Source: Myoxocephalus aenaeus (Eukaryota; Chordata; Actinopteri; Perciformes; Cottidae). From it: a stretch of DNA of 64,000 bases. The position numbers and the translations under genes are program-made. Under the pieces are notes generated by a model, which made no database searches, was not told the origin of the DNA, and worked only from the letters and a program-made list of their open reading frames with translations. The DNA lies in the NCBI GenBank assembly GCA_038501785.1, contig JBAMJR010000009.1, forward strand, positions 6,825,001 through 6,889,000, read 5' to 3'. Below, piece by piece: positions 21,663 through 33,345 of the stretch. The number at the start of each line of letters is the position of its first letter. Position 1 is the first letter of the stretch.

Positions 21663-24600
21663 AGAATCAGGCGAAAAGCATATTTACCCCCGTGCTAATT
21701 TGACAGATTTTTGATTTAAATTGAATCGAAAGAACAAATATCTGCTTTTTATTTATTTGTGTGCGTTATTACTTTTAGAAAATTGGCCGCTATCCAACAG
21801 CAGCCTTTAAATCTGTATATTGATTCATCACACAGATAACGCCCTCATAGTTGATCAAGGAACTAGTAATAGTTGATCAAGGAACTAGTAAAGAAAAATA
21901 GTTGTCATTCTATTACAAAATATAAGCTTATCATTTAAAAACTACTTGCCCCGTCCTTGAAGAGCATCTTTACTTTACCAACGCCAGTTATTTTTATTTT
22001 TTTTGACCCAGTGTAGCACCTAAAAAGAAAACTCTTTTAGAAATGAATGGAAATGGAAACTTATTGTCCATGAAGCTCGTTGGAGTGTGTCCTGCTGGTT
22101 GTGTAAGCAAGACCGTGATGTTGACTTGTCTTTCAGTGCTGGACGGCGGGAAGGTGAAGCATTACAAGCTGAGAAAACTGGAAAATGGTCACTACTACGT
22201 GTCGAGGAACAGATCCTTTCAGATGCTGGAGGAGTTGGTGGAACATTACTCCAAGAATTCCGATGGCCTCTGTGTGCGCCTCGGTGAACCGTGCAAAAAG
22301 GTCCGACAACGCATCCCCGTCGATTGTCCGAATTCTATCATTGCCTTTTTGTTTCTGTACAGCATAAAGTCCCATTGTCATTCTCAGTAAACGGTAACTC
22401 CTCCCTCTTCCCGCCTGTGTAGATGGAGGCGCCACAGACTCACGGCCTGTCCTACAACACGGTGGACCAATGGGAGATTGACCGCAAATCCATCAAGCTG
22501 CTGAGGAAGCTCGGAGCCGGTCAGTTCGGCGAGGTGTTCGAGGGCCTGTGGAACGACACCACCGCAGTCGCAGTGAAGACCCTCAAAGAGGGTACGCTAC
22601 TGCCTCCTTTTTATCTCATCGAAAGGTGTTTGACAGGATCGCACAAGAGGATTCGATCACCTTATTAGTTCAGTGGAATCGGATACAAAAAGCAGTAGTG
22701 TTTCTGAGCGGCAGACTCCCTTTTGGAAAACCTAATTTTACTGCGGCAAGGTCTGGTACTCTGCCCCGTACAATCCCAGACCTGGTTCTCCAGGGCCTCT
22801 CTCTCCCCCCCCCCCCCCCCCCCCCCCCTACAATACGGCTTTGGCCTCGGGTATTGTGGCAGGAACCTCCTTGGCGGTGGTTGGTGCTCGCCACCTCCCG
22901 CTGGAGCTTCGACTGCAGGTCGAAGGCGGCAGCGAAGCAGGATCTGGGTCTGTCCACGCCAGGCTGATCACTGCTGGACGCCCCGCTAAGGTCTGAGCTA
23001 AACATTTCGGTTTCATCCGACTCAGAACCGGTGGCACCAATGAAAAGCATTCAGAGTGACTATATAGAAATAGTCAATCTTCTCGCTGGTCCAATTCCGG
23101 GGAAATGAGACTAAATCAAACTAGTTCACCAGAAACGCCTTCGGACTCCAGCGGGGCCTCGGGCAGCGAACAGCAGGTCATTCTGGACAGACCAGAATGA
23201 CCTGCTGTGGCCGCACCGGCGTGAGGTGGAGAGCTCTGCAGCTCCTCGACCGGCCAGGAGCACCGCTTGGCCTCACTGCTCCACCGGTCAACGCTGATGG
23301 AGGCCCAGGCCGTATTAATTGGCATTTAACATTAATGTGGCTAGTGGTATTCCTTATGGGCTAATTTGTAAGAATGTTAAAATTAAGTAAAGTGCCGGTT
23401 GAGTTAGCAGGCGCAGTTTCTTCTTTGGGGGAAAATAAAAAGGGGGAGGGGGGGAAGGATATATTTGTCAGAGTGAGTGTCCAAAACACTACACCCCATA
23501 CTCACTGCAGATGTCTCTCGCAGGTACGATGGACCCGGAGGACTTCCTGAGAGAGGCTCAGATCATGAAGCGGCTGCGCCACGGCAAGCTGATCCAGCTG
23601 TACGCCGTGTGCACCCTGCAGGAGCCCATCTACATCATCACAGAGCTGATGAACAACGGCAGCCTGCTGGAGTTCCTCACTAGTAAGACGGCCCGTCATC
23701 AACTCTCCCCCGTGGTTACGAGCTGCTGCTCCTTTATGGCAGGCTAAATGTGCGAGGGTCAGGCTGCGGCAGAGATTTATCCCACCGCAACAAAACTGTT
23801 TTAGATCACAGTTTATAAATCAAAACTTTGATCCCAGCGGCACATATTTCCCCATCATTAATTAATTAATGATTTAGTCTCGGCCAAAGGGTAGCACAGC
23901 GGCTTATAAATCAGTTACCCTGTGTACAAATTAAATTCCAGGCCTGCCCACTTTCCCAATGAGTGCATCTTACACTCTTTTTACACTTTAATTTTTTTTA
24001 ATTTTTTTAAAGACAAACCTTTATACCTCACTGAGAATCTGAATCTTCAGAATGAAAGTAATCCCGTTATAGCTGGGTACACAGCAACTGTTTGCTTATT
24101 CTTAGTTTTCCATCCTCTCCGGTGTGAAGGTTTGATGCTTATCTTTGCAATTCAGGATAGCTTATCAAATATGTTGGACGTCTACTTTATATTGGGCTCT
24201 AAGCCATTGTACCTGTATTATTTTTATTGACGACAACCATTGTTAATGAATGAATTTTAATCAGCAGATTTGTCCATGATCTATATTATCGTTAGTTGCA
24301 GCAGGACACAATCGCGACAGGATGGAAATTCCTGGATGGACTTAAACTGAGGGCAGTGGTAGCGCGTTCTAATGCTGGGTGACCGTGACCTGGTTTTTAC
24401 AGGAACAGCTGTCGTAGACAGATTAGTGTTTTTAATAAAAAGCCTTTTGATTTGCTTTATTTTGGTATTCGCACTTGCTGAGACATGGGCAGTGCTCGCC
24501 TCTCACAGACATGACGTGTAGTAGTGTGAGGTACTGTAGTGTCACTTCCATTAAGAGTGCGTGTCGCTCGGACGAGCGATCATGTGGAACTGATGTCTGC

Positions 24601-27600
24601 GGCCCTGAGACGGTCTGTGTGGTGAACCCGCCATAATTCACCATACGCACTACCACTGTGTCATGATTAGGACGTGTTCAAAGTCACAGGAAGGAAATAT
24701 AACACGCAATCTAGACGGTAGCTGCTATGGATTAGATCAGTGATTCTCAACTGGTGGGACCCATTTTCAGTGGGTCGCAGGCCTTTGCCAAAAAAAAAAG
24801 AAAATCCTGTGGTTTTATTTTGAAAGGACTTTTTTATGCAGCGGAGTGTCGTTATTTTGCCGGCTCTGGTTTCAACTGGTTTTGCACTTGTCCCTCCATG
24901 TTTTCAGCAGCATGGGCCAGGTTGGGTCAAACCATCCTGATATGAGGGAGACTCTGGGTTTTTAGGATAATTTAATTAAACAGCCTACTGAATATAACAT
25001 TCACAACTGATGGCGCTGCCTGCATGACAGGAAAACACTGGGGTTGGGAGGAGAATTGAGTGCTGCTTAATTTTCTGTAAAGCACAATGTTTTTCAGTAT
25101 TTACTGATGAGGTAATCACAAGAGAAGTTAATGTTGTATATATGAATCCTTTTGAATTCCACTTTTGTTTAATTTATTTTGAGTTAGTGGAAAAGCTGCT
25201 CCTCAACACAGTGACGTGTTCCACAGTAAAGTTTTTGTCATAGATTCGGTGAGTGTGTTCTCAGTTAAAGTTAGGTCATTTCAGTCTTTTTGAAACTACT
25301 TCTTACTTGTTGGACTGTTTGTGCATGAAAGCTGTAGAGTCTGTTTAAAAATAGCTGAAGATTCTGAATTGTTATATATGTTGTAATACCTCGTGTCCTG
25401 AAGATGCAGTTTTTGTTTTTTAATTAAAATGCAGCTAATTGAGTGTAAAAGGGAATAGTTCCCTCTCTATCATCGCCACCAGCTGCTCGTTTTGGTTATT
25501 AAACTTGTTTTTGTGTTAGCATACATATTCTGTACTATCTCAGGTTCAAACTGCGCCATCTTTTCATTAAATACATTGGAGAAGTTGAGAATGTTCCTCG
25601 ATTTGGGTCGTGGCTTGTCATTCAGGGGTGATGGTGGGTCCCGGAGCCAGACCAGTTGAGAACCACTGGATTAGATTATTTCTTTTCATAAGCGTAGTGA
25701 ATAATAAAAGCACGACTGTAAAAGGTGAGCTTTAGTAATTCCCTGGCTACATTTTACATTCAGAGCAGATCTCTAATTGCTTCTTCGTGGCTCTCAACAT
25801 GGCGACGGCTAGAAGCTAACGGTGCTAACAGCGATTTGATTTCCGTTATTAAAATGACGAATAGCTCCGATGTGGGTGGTCTACGAGACAATTTTTTTTT
25901 TTTAGCTGTTTTGCATCTCTTTGTAGCTTTTGTGTCTCTTGTTTGTTTCTTTGTGGTAATCTTTTCCAAAGCTGCCTGCTTGGTACGTTGTTGTATTATA
26001 TTTTGTAGAGTAAAACCTGTGTTAGGTTGGCCAATGGGCGGAACAACTTTCTTCTTCATCATATTTCTTTTATCTCCACCCCCTATGATACCTTTTTTAA
26101 ACATGGTAGGACAGCGACTGATTAGGTTCCTCTCTGCTCGATTACAGAGGACAAGGGTGCCACGCTGAGTATCAACGACCAGATTGAGATGGCTGCCCAG
26201 GTGGCGTCGGGCATGGCTTTCCTGGAGTTGCAGAACTACATCCACAGAGACCTGGCAGCCAGGAACGTCCTGGTGGGCGAGAACAACATCTGCAAAGTGG
26301 CTGACTTTGGCCTCGCCAGGGTCTTCATGGTGGGTTTGACATTCAAAGCGGTGTTGTATAATGCGTGCAGCAAGTGTTCTTCTACCTAAGCACACTAAAG
26401 AAATACTTAAGTAAATCAACTTATTGTACCATCATTCTTGGTAGGGGTTGGCCCTGTTTAAGCAAGTCTGCATTCCCCACTAATTACAGACACTGCCCTC
26501 TTTTATTGGCAAGTATCATACAGCCTAATATATACTCCAAGCCAAACCAATTGTTTCACATTAGATATTGTTCAAAACAACAAATGCCATGTTGCTTGAC
26601 TGCGGGTTTTGAAGCCTCAAGTTTGGCATTTTGGCAGTTGCCATTTTTATTTTTTCAGATCCAGCAGTGACAAGAGAGGGTGTGGCTAAGTACACTCGAA
26701 AGCTGAGTTAGACATTTGTAGGCGACCAACATGTTACAATTAGCTTTCACGAACTGAAAACGCAGCGGAAGGTTAACGTAAACACGGACGACTCCCAGAC
26801 CGGACAACGCCGTGGTAGTGACCTGTCGTAAGCTAGCCTCGCCATAAAGCATACCCTGCTTTGTGGTCTGTTTGACTCTAAATTAACCATAATTTACTAA
26901 ATGAACCTCATGCTGTATTGAAGAAGACTTTAAACTAGAGATTAAGACCATTAACTCATGTTTACATTGTTTACTGAGGAAATAAATCAAGAGAATAGTA
27001 GTCATTTTCTCATAGACTTCCATACAATTTTGCAACCAGGAGTCGCCCCCTGAAGTCCATTAAAAATAATGCAGGTTTAAAGGCCTTTACCGGGGGTGGG
27101 ACGAATAAACAGCATACTATAAATATTATGTCTCTGGCTTTTATGTTGAAAAGATGAGAACGGGGGTGTATCTGGTTTGCGCTGCTTATGTCAAGGTTGA
27201 CAGGAGTAATAAAGTTGTCCGTCTTGAATCAGCCTCAGCGTTTCATAAATATTGCCTTTATTCACAGTGCAAAAGATACTGGAAATGAGAATACAATGCG
27301 TACTGTGTGGAAAAAAAAATCCCCGAGCTTGTAAAGGCCTTGAGGCTCCTCTGCATTGGCTTCACTTTTCACACCTGGAGGTTGCTGCTGGATCTCTACA
27401 CTAAAGCTGACTTACTAACAGTAAAAAATAATAATGTTAAAATATGTGTTTTTGTTTCCAGAAAGAGAATGAAAATGTGTACGAAGCCAAAGAAGGAACT
27501 AAATTCCCAGTGAAGTGGACCGCGCCAGAGGCCATCCACGGCAACAAGTTCACCATCAAATCAGACGTTTGGTCCTTTGGGATTCTGCTGTTTGAGATCA

Positions 27601-28022
27601 TGACGTTTGGACAGACGCCTTATCAAAGTGAGACCTTCGTCAACTTTGTCTCAAAGGATTCTCCGAACAATTACAAAAAGCGACGTTTTCAGAATTCAAG
27701 TCAAAGCACCCTGTGGTTTTGAAGTAGCTACTAAATGGTCTCAAACATTTTAACGTGAAACGAATGTCTCCTGTAAGATGAGCTATAATGTCCTTCTCTG
27801 ATTTCCCCCTTAGCCATGACGAACTACCAGGTCGTCCAGAAGCTCTCTCAGGGCTACAGGATGCCGAGCCCCCCCAACTGTCCCAAAGTCATGTATGACA
27901 TCATGACGGACTGCTGGAAGGAGGACGAACAGGACCGGCCCACGTTCGAGACCCTGCAGTGGAAGCTGGAGGACTTCTTCGACATTGACGTGACCTCCTA
28001 CGACGACGCCAACCGTTACTAG
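17551..28022 (+). CDS. frk: Fyn-related Src-family tyrosine kinase
   Basis: FRK is a non-receptor tyrosine kinase, mainly epithelial and growth-restraining in mammals. Eight coding exons: 17551-17930, 19915-20036, 22137-22300, 22423-22591, 23524-23682, 26148-26329, 27462-27627 and 27814-28022 (TAG), giving 516 residues (human about 505). SH3 at about 63-119 (AQYDYSARTEEDLSF, GYIPANYV); SH2 at about 128-215 with FLIR and its phosphotyrosine-binding R155; kinase with GAGQFGEV (253-260), K274, E289, gatekeeper T318, HRDLAARN (D366), DFG (D384), activation-loop Y399, APE, and a tail TSYDDANRY whose Y510 matches the regulatory C-terminal tyrosine. The N-terminus lacks a glycine-2 myristoylation site but has Cys10 and Cys17. 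I chose ATG 17551 (A at -3, G at +4) over ATG 17539 (weak context). Exon 3 ends at a weak donor, gtccga. Introns carry several mobile elements. Confidence 0.96.
20380..20510. repeat. Interspersed repeat, copy A (frk intron 2)
   Basis: The run from 'gttttcatagca' through 'ctaagcagcttataat' and 'cataattaaaactattaatgcc' matches 49785-49920 in the same orientation with scattered differences, so both are copies of one dispersed repeat. No ends or duplications are evident. Confidence 0.75.
21056..21095. repeat. Short fragment of a teleost repeat (cf. 56628-56760)
   Basis: TTCAATTCAGT...CGCCCAATATCACAAATA resembles the start of the element at 56628, which begins TTCAATTCAGTTTATTTTAT. Confidence 0.5.
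21606..21660. repeat. (GT)n microsatellite in frk intron 2
   Basis: About 27 uninterrupted GT units. Confidence 0.95.
22805..22828. repeat. Poly-C tract (24 bases)
   Basis: An uninterrupted run of C lies inside the GC-rich intronic block. Its length may be affected by sequencing error. Confidence 0.85.
23170..23208. repeat. Perfect 17-bp inverted repeat, 5-nt loop
   Basis: ACAGCAGGTCATTCTGG at 23170-23186 pairs exactly with CCAGAATGACCTGCTGT at 23192-23208. It lies inside the GC-rich block of frk intron 4. Confidence 0.9.
24738..25668. mobile_element. Non-autonomous hAT element, 931 bp, with 8-bp TSD
   Basis: The ends are CAGTGATTCTCAACTGGT and ACCAGTTGAGAACCACTG, imperfect inverted repeats of hAT type. 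The target duplication GATTAGAT is exact at 24730-24737 and 25669-25676. No transposase frame is seen. It lies in frk intron 5. Confidence 0.9.
26870..27410. mobile_element. Common teleost repeat, split by a later insertion
   Basis: Words in order ('atgaacctcatgctgtattg', 'aaataaatcaag', 'cagacttccatacaatttt'-like, 'agtcgccccctg', 'gcaggtttaa') and then, after a 244-base break, 'gcattggcttcacttttca' and 'acctggaggttgctgctgg', belong to a repeat I recognise from many percomorph genomes but cannot name securely. It lies in frk intron 6. Confidence 0.6.
27088..27331. mobile_element. Nested 244-bp insertion with 10-bp duplication
   Basis: TAAAGGCCTT occurs at 27078-27087 and again at 27332-27341, exactly where the surrounding repeat is interrupted. 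The inserted block starts with TACCGGGGGTGGG and has no inverted ends, ORF or poly(A) tail that I can see. Confidence 0.55.
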
Positions 28023-29760
28023 CACCCTGGCGAGGCTGGGACACGTGGAAGGAAAGAGACAAAAACCACAAAAACATATTCTTTCTGCACTGAAAGCTAA
28101 ATCAAAATCACCTGAATCCAAACATGAACACGCGTCGCTGTTTTTATGACGTAACAGATTGAAATGTGATTTACTTTTTTTTTTACAATTCCACTCCTTT
28201 TGCGGTGAAATGAAGGATCCAAAATGTTTGATCTGCACGTGATAGGAATGGTGTGGCTCCAGTGAGGAAGCCTTTACTGCAGCAGCACTTTGTTTGACAC
28301 TTTCCTAACTCTGAGAAGCACACAGACGAGGCAGAGGGCGAGATCTGCCCATCTCAACGGACTGGTTCTTCTTGCAGCCGGCACACAGCGCACATTCTTT
28401 CCACTGACCTCCTGCCGAGCATTTACCGGTAGGTACCCGAGAGGAGCCGTGAGTCATGTTTGCTCATAAGATCGATGTGTTTGGCATGTGTCGACGTAGA
28501 TTCCAGAAGCGATTTTCAAAGGTAGGATTCCGTCTTTGGCCCCAGCAGCCAGAGCTGCCCTTTTTTAATGAAGGCAGAATGAGATTATCTTCTCCTGAAC
28601 AAAGTGCTGGCGTACAAACTATTTTAAGCTTGTTAAGTCCACGCCCTCCATTCAAAACCAAATAGTTTCACTTCAGGCTTGTTGTGCCACTGTAATAACG
28701 GCTACAGTCAGGTTTGTACAGTGGTGTCCTTGTTTTAAAATTGTGCAGACAAATGACTAACTAACATTGAAACAGTTTAATTTATACCACATATCTGCAT
28801 TAATTTATTTATTTTTGGCCACTTGCAGGTTTCCCAGAGGAAAAACAAATCATGCAGTCACTTTTAAAAATGGTTCTAAAATAATTTGTGCGCACAAATA
28901 ACTGGAACCTAACATTTAATTATATTACTTGTTTTAACTAATATTTAAAGCTGCGAACATATTTTTTCACAAGCAATCATTTACACTTCCAGCAGACACA
29001 GAGCCAAGGTAGCATTTATTTCTCATATTGCTGACTGCCAACATTCCCTCTCTTTTAGCTCTGTTTTTGGTCTCCACCAGTAAAATGTCCACGCTCTTTA
29101 GCTGACAGATGAGCATCTATGTTCAGCAGCTAGTTGCTAACGTCGCTGCGTCTTGTACCGTTCAGTTTATCAGAGCTTTGTGGGTTTCGTTAACTTCGAC
29201 ATCCCTTTAACTTATAACGATTGTTTAATGCTTAATTAGTGTGCAAACGTCTTTCAAGAGCGCAAATGGTTATTTTGTGTGCACAGACAATTTTTTTGCG
29301 AGGGCCCTAAAACCGTCTAGTACATTGTATCACTACACCCACACATCTGCAGTGGCCTCATCCCTTTCTGCTCTCAAAGGGGTATATTAATTGAATGCAT
29401 GTTGTTAGTTTTACACATGGAGGACTTGCCTTATAAACTGCTCAATGCCTGAACAATGTGAAACTGGACTTAATTCCTCCTTTTTGAATGATTTTTGGTA
29501 AACGCTTCACGCTGCTCTCAGATCTGTGGCCACGTTCATTCTGACCATCATTTGTAGAAAAGACGGCACTCACACGCATGACACACACTTGAGTGTTTGA
29601 ACCTGGTGGATTATCTCGTGTTATGATTGTATATAATGTATTTTATTGTGTACAATTATGAACAAAATCCTCTTGTTAATTGTACATTTTAACCATGACT
29701 GTATAATCACTTGTATTTTATCATAATTATCCTTTATACATGGCATAATTAAATGATTTA
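28023..29760 (+). other. frk 3' UTR and flank
   Basis: The region is AT-rich and non-coding. ATTAAA at 29748-29753 is a possible distal poly(A) signal. Around 29035-29150 there are words ('ggtctccacca', 'ctctttagctga', 'cagctagttgctaac') of another dispersed teleost repeat. Confidence 0.4.
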
Positions 29761-30827
29761 TATTTACTACGATCTTTGGCTATTGATTTTGATTTAGAGC
29801 AAAAGTGCAATTGTAAAGCTTATGTTCTGAATCAAGTAAACGGCATCATACAGAAGAGTTGGCAAGTGGGGGGGAAACTAAATATAGGGTTGTAATGCAC
29901 ATTTTGTCCACAAGATGGTGAGGTGCACCACTACCTCATGTTCTAAATGGGACTAAAACATTCTTATTTCTCACTTGCCTCTCAGGATTTTCCAAATATG
30001 AGTACAAAAAAACATGGCATGATAAATGAATAACTGGACTGTAAATATGCCTTATGCCACTGTTGGCTGTAATGACAAATATATATTCATCTTACCCTCG
30101 CCCATCACTGCCTGCCTCCATGAATCCAGATTTGATGTATTCATATTTCCTCATCACACCCTGTGGAGCTTTTACTGGCGCAGTGTTGTCTCGGCCATCA
30201 CTTTTTTTTTATAGAAAAAAACAAATTTATTTATTAGCTATTGTCTCTACCTGATGATTTAGCTGGTCATTGAAATTAAGCATTTTAATTTGAAGTATTT
30301 GTGAATCCTTGACCATATATAAATTTAGATGTAAATATAACTCATTTTTTTGAATTACCAAAATCATTGTATTTGTATTTACTTGACTCTAACCTGAGGG
30401 CAGTACCTCTGTGGCCCACTAGGTGGCGCTCTGAGACCCCACCAGTGGGCTGCGGCCCAGAGGTTGAGAAAGCAAAATAAAGAGAATCAGTTTATTATAA
30501 GTCCCTCTTGGTTTGGGTCCCAGCTGCTTCGGTCTCTGTCCATCAAGAAACTCTTCAAGTTGCTCGCTGTCGTCTCTGATTCGCAACCTTCGTATGTGTT
30601 TTCACTTTATTCACAGAATATTGTCATTCTGTTTCTCCACATTCTGATTTGACTTTTGTCCTTTCTGTCTGTTCTGTGTTTACGACATCTGGTCTGCCGC
30701 TCCCTAATTTGTTGCTCTTCCTGAGATATCTTCCTTTTTTTTCCTAGTTTTTTTTTTGGCTCATTTGTTGTGCAGATTGTAAAGCCTTCCGAGGCACATT
30801 CGTGATTTTCAGCTATATACTATGAGA
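29761..30827. other. Intergenic gap right of frk
   Basis: No gene is supported. At 30395-30470 the text 'ccactaggtggcgc ... ccagaggttgagaa' looks like the right end of an old hAT insertion whose left end is not recognisable. Confidence 0.4.
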
Positions 30828-31012
30828 GGGGGGAGTGGCGGTCTGATGGATACATACGTATGCATACTGCATAACTCCAGTGCCCACAGTTCGATTCCCG
30901 ACTGGGGAGCTTCGTTGCGTTACATAACCATCTCTCTCTCTCTCTCGCTGTCTGCTGTCTCTCTACACTGTCGACTGTCAAATGAAATGCCAGAAAACAA
31001 ATACTACAAAGT
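30828..31012 (+). mobile_element. tRNA-derived SINE
   Basis: A B-box-like AGTTCGATTCCCGACTGGG lies at 30888-30906, preceded by a degenerate A box (GTGGCGGTCTGATGG). A (TC)n stretch follows, then a 3' block ending AATGCCAGAAAA. This layout is typical of a widespread fish tRNA SINE. Confidence 0.7.
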
Positions 31013-31434
31013 TATTTCATTCCAGAAGGGGGTCTTGTATCTTAAAAAATAATAAAAAACACATCTCACACTGTTGACTTTGTGCAGTGTTGTTGTTTTG
31101 GCAGCCAGGGCTATAGAAATGCATTTGCTTTGACTTGACATAAATATACAAAATCTGAATTCACATACAGGGAATTGACTTTGGTGTATTGGTGCATAGT
31201 ATGCATACAAGAGATAAGACATATAAGAGAAAATTAAGTACAAAATATTATTTTTGCAAAAAACTAGAAATTAGAAAACAATTATGAAAGTAATATACGA
31301 ATATGTACTAAATATATCTGAAATAAATTCTTAGAATCCCTATAATCAAATCAGTGAAACAATGTAAATCATCGCAACAATCAAAGTATTTGTATATATG
31401 TTTGTATTGTAAAAAACCTACATTTTCATTGTAA

Positions 31435-32080
31435 TGCCGTGTTCACACCAAAACAGTTGCGAATATTCGCAACGCCACTTCGCCTATATCGCGCCGCCCG
31501 GCAAAAAACTCGCTCTAGTGGTTAATTCGTTTTTCGCAACTATCGCTGGGGAAAGGGGGCGGGGCTTATCTCCATGTCAGTGAAAACATTTACTATTTCC
31601 GCCATTGACCATTGAAATAACCACTAGTTCTGCTTTATACTTGTTGAGAAAGTCCCACAAACGTCGGAACATCAAACGCCCCCGTGTCTGGGTTCATAAT
31701 ATTATCCGTAGTCGCACACAGCTCCGACTCCTCCGGGACGAGTGTCTGAATGAAGCCGCTTCCAGCGCTCCTTCAGCGGACCCGCAGTTTGATTCAGTGA
31801 TGGCAGAACGGCGGTGATGCCGGGCGGAGCTTCTCAACGCTGATTGGCTTTCGCAACTCCGCGTCGGGCGAATCTTTCGCTGGCGATGAATTATTTCATC
31901 GCCGGCGAAAAGGCGAAAAAGCGAAAAAGCGGAGTTGCGAATATTCGCAACGCCATTTCGCCAGTATCGCGCCGCCCGGCGAAAAATCCGCTTTTTCGCA
32001 ACCTAACGCGGCTGTGCATTGACTTAACATGTAATCTGGACGCGCGAATATTTCGCAACTCTTTTGGTGTGAACACGGCA
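31435..32080. mobile_element. Harbinger/ISL2EU-like MITE, 646 bp, TAA duplication
   Basis: The ends TGCCGTGTTCACACCAAAA and its exact inverse are flanked by TAA on both sides (31432-31434 and 32081-32083). Inverted similarity runs inward about 37 bases, to the 'agttgcgaatattcgc' motif. A block of about 55 bases (GTTGCGAATATTCGCAACGC onward to CGCGCCGCCCGGC) occurs twice in direct orientation, near 31456 and near 31933. The interior is CG-rich without a transposase. The 3-bp TAA target fits PIF/Harbinger-type elements; the family call is inference. Confidence 0.8.
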
Positions 32081-32083
32081 TAA

Positions 32084-32920
32084 GAATTAGTCTGTTATCC
32101 TCTTTTTAAAACGTTTTTTCTTTCAAACCGTAAAAAAAAGAAGTAACTTGGTTAATTTGTTTGATTTTCTGCATGCTTAAATATCAGTCTGTAAATTCAT
32201 AAAAGCTTCATAGTTCATCTCCATATATTTTCTCAATCTGGCCACATGGTGGCGCTGACACTCCTGCTCCCACTCTTGCCTCCTGGCACCCGGCTGACGG
32301 CAGCCTCTCAACTAAACACAGTCCCGTGTGACAGTTTAAACCTGCAACCTTTAGTGCCGACGTAACGTAAAACCCTTCTGATATGTATTCCTGCTCGCTG
32401 TTCCTGTCAGAGGGCAGCGTGTGAGCAGCATGAAATCAGAGTTGGAGGCAGGAAGCGGTGACCCCGGTGACCTCAGGGAGGTTTACTTAGAATAACTTTT
32501 GACCGTAGACAGGCGTGTGTGTTCTACATTTGATTATTTGGGTCAGAATCAACAAGTCTTGAATTTGGGGGTAATTCCAGATTATACTGTGAGTTGAGTT
32601 GAGACATATGTGTGTCATTTAAAAATAATCCATCACAGGGCCACGAATGTTTAAAACCTTGAAAATCACACAGATCAAAACATCCAAGGCAGAAGCGATG
32701 ATATCTATGGCCGCCTTTAATCAGACTTGAGATATGTCCATTGCCAGAACAATATTCACTGGCGATGCTTCACAGATCGGTTGGCTAAATTAAGATATCA
32801 TCATGAGAATATCGTTGCACTTCCCTCCAGAAACATGACCTGAATTCCATTTAGACTTGCGCTTAATTGAAATATACACTCTTAGAAATGAAGGCGCTAA
32901 CTTGAACCATACTGGGTTCG
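32084..32920. other. Intergenic, nothing recognised
   Basis: A CTCF-like 'ccacatggtggcgctgac' lies near 32240. Otherwise there is no gene or repeat I can support. Confidence 0.4.
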
Positions 32921-32924
32921 TTGG

Positions 32925-33345
32925 TTTGTCACCGTAGGAGAACCCTTTTTAGTTCCTGAGGGATCCACCTGGAACCTGTTCAAAGGATTATACCTAGAAC
33001 TGTCTGTGAGAGGTTCCACCCAGAACCCATTATAAGAGGTTTTACACAGAACCCTATGGTGTAGAGGTTCCATACAACTTGGAGAGTTTCTATCCAGAAC
33101 CTTTCCACCTTCTCAGGGTAACTAACAAAACCCACCCTAGGGTCCTACAGGCAATCCTTTGATATTCCAAGTGTTTCATCTAGAACCCACCTAGGGGGTT
33201 ATACCAAGGACCCTTTTATATTCCAATGGTTTCATCTAGAACCCACCTAGAGGATTCTACAGAGAACCCTTTTGTATTCCAAGGGTTTCACAGAGGATCT
33301 TTTAATACCCATGCTTTCGACAATCCTTGAAGAACTCTTGAAGGG
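32925..33345. repeat. Degenerate tandem array of AGAACCC / GGTTC motifs
   Basis: The motif pair 'tctagaaccca' and 'aacccttttatattccaa' recurs every 30-60 bases in both senses ('ggttccacccagaaccc', 'ggttttacacagaaccc'). This is a low-order repeat familiar from teleost genomes. Confidence 0.7.

Larger units (their letters stand above)
22670..23340 (-). mobile_element. GC-rich block in frk intron 4, possible transposon-derived ORF
   Basis: This block is markedly more GC-rich than the rest of the intron and carries a 24-base C run (22805-22828). Minus-strand frames read MLFIGATGSESDETEMFSSD, then DLQSKLQREV, and upstream a frame with NTAWASISVDRWSSEAKR. These look like a decayed coding unit of a mobile element, but I cannot name the family. 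It has no target duplication that I can find. Confidence 0.35.

Noticed and set aside
25760..26419. 219-residue minus-strand open frame
   Set aside because: It is antisense across a frk intron and kinase exon 6; it has no family features.
27810..28238. 142-residue minus-strand open frame
   Set aside because: It is antisense to the last frk exon.
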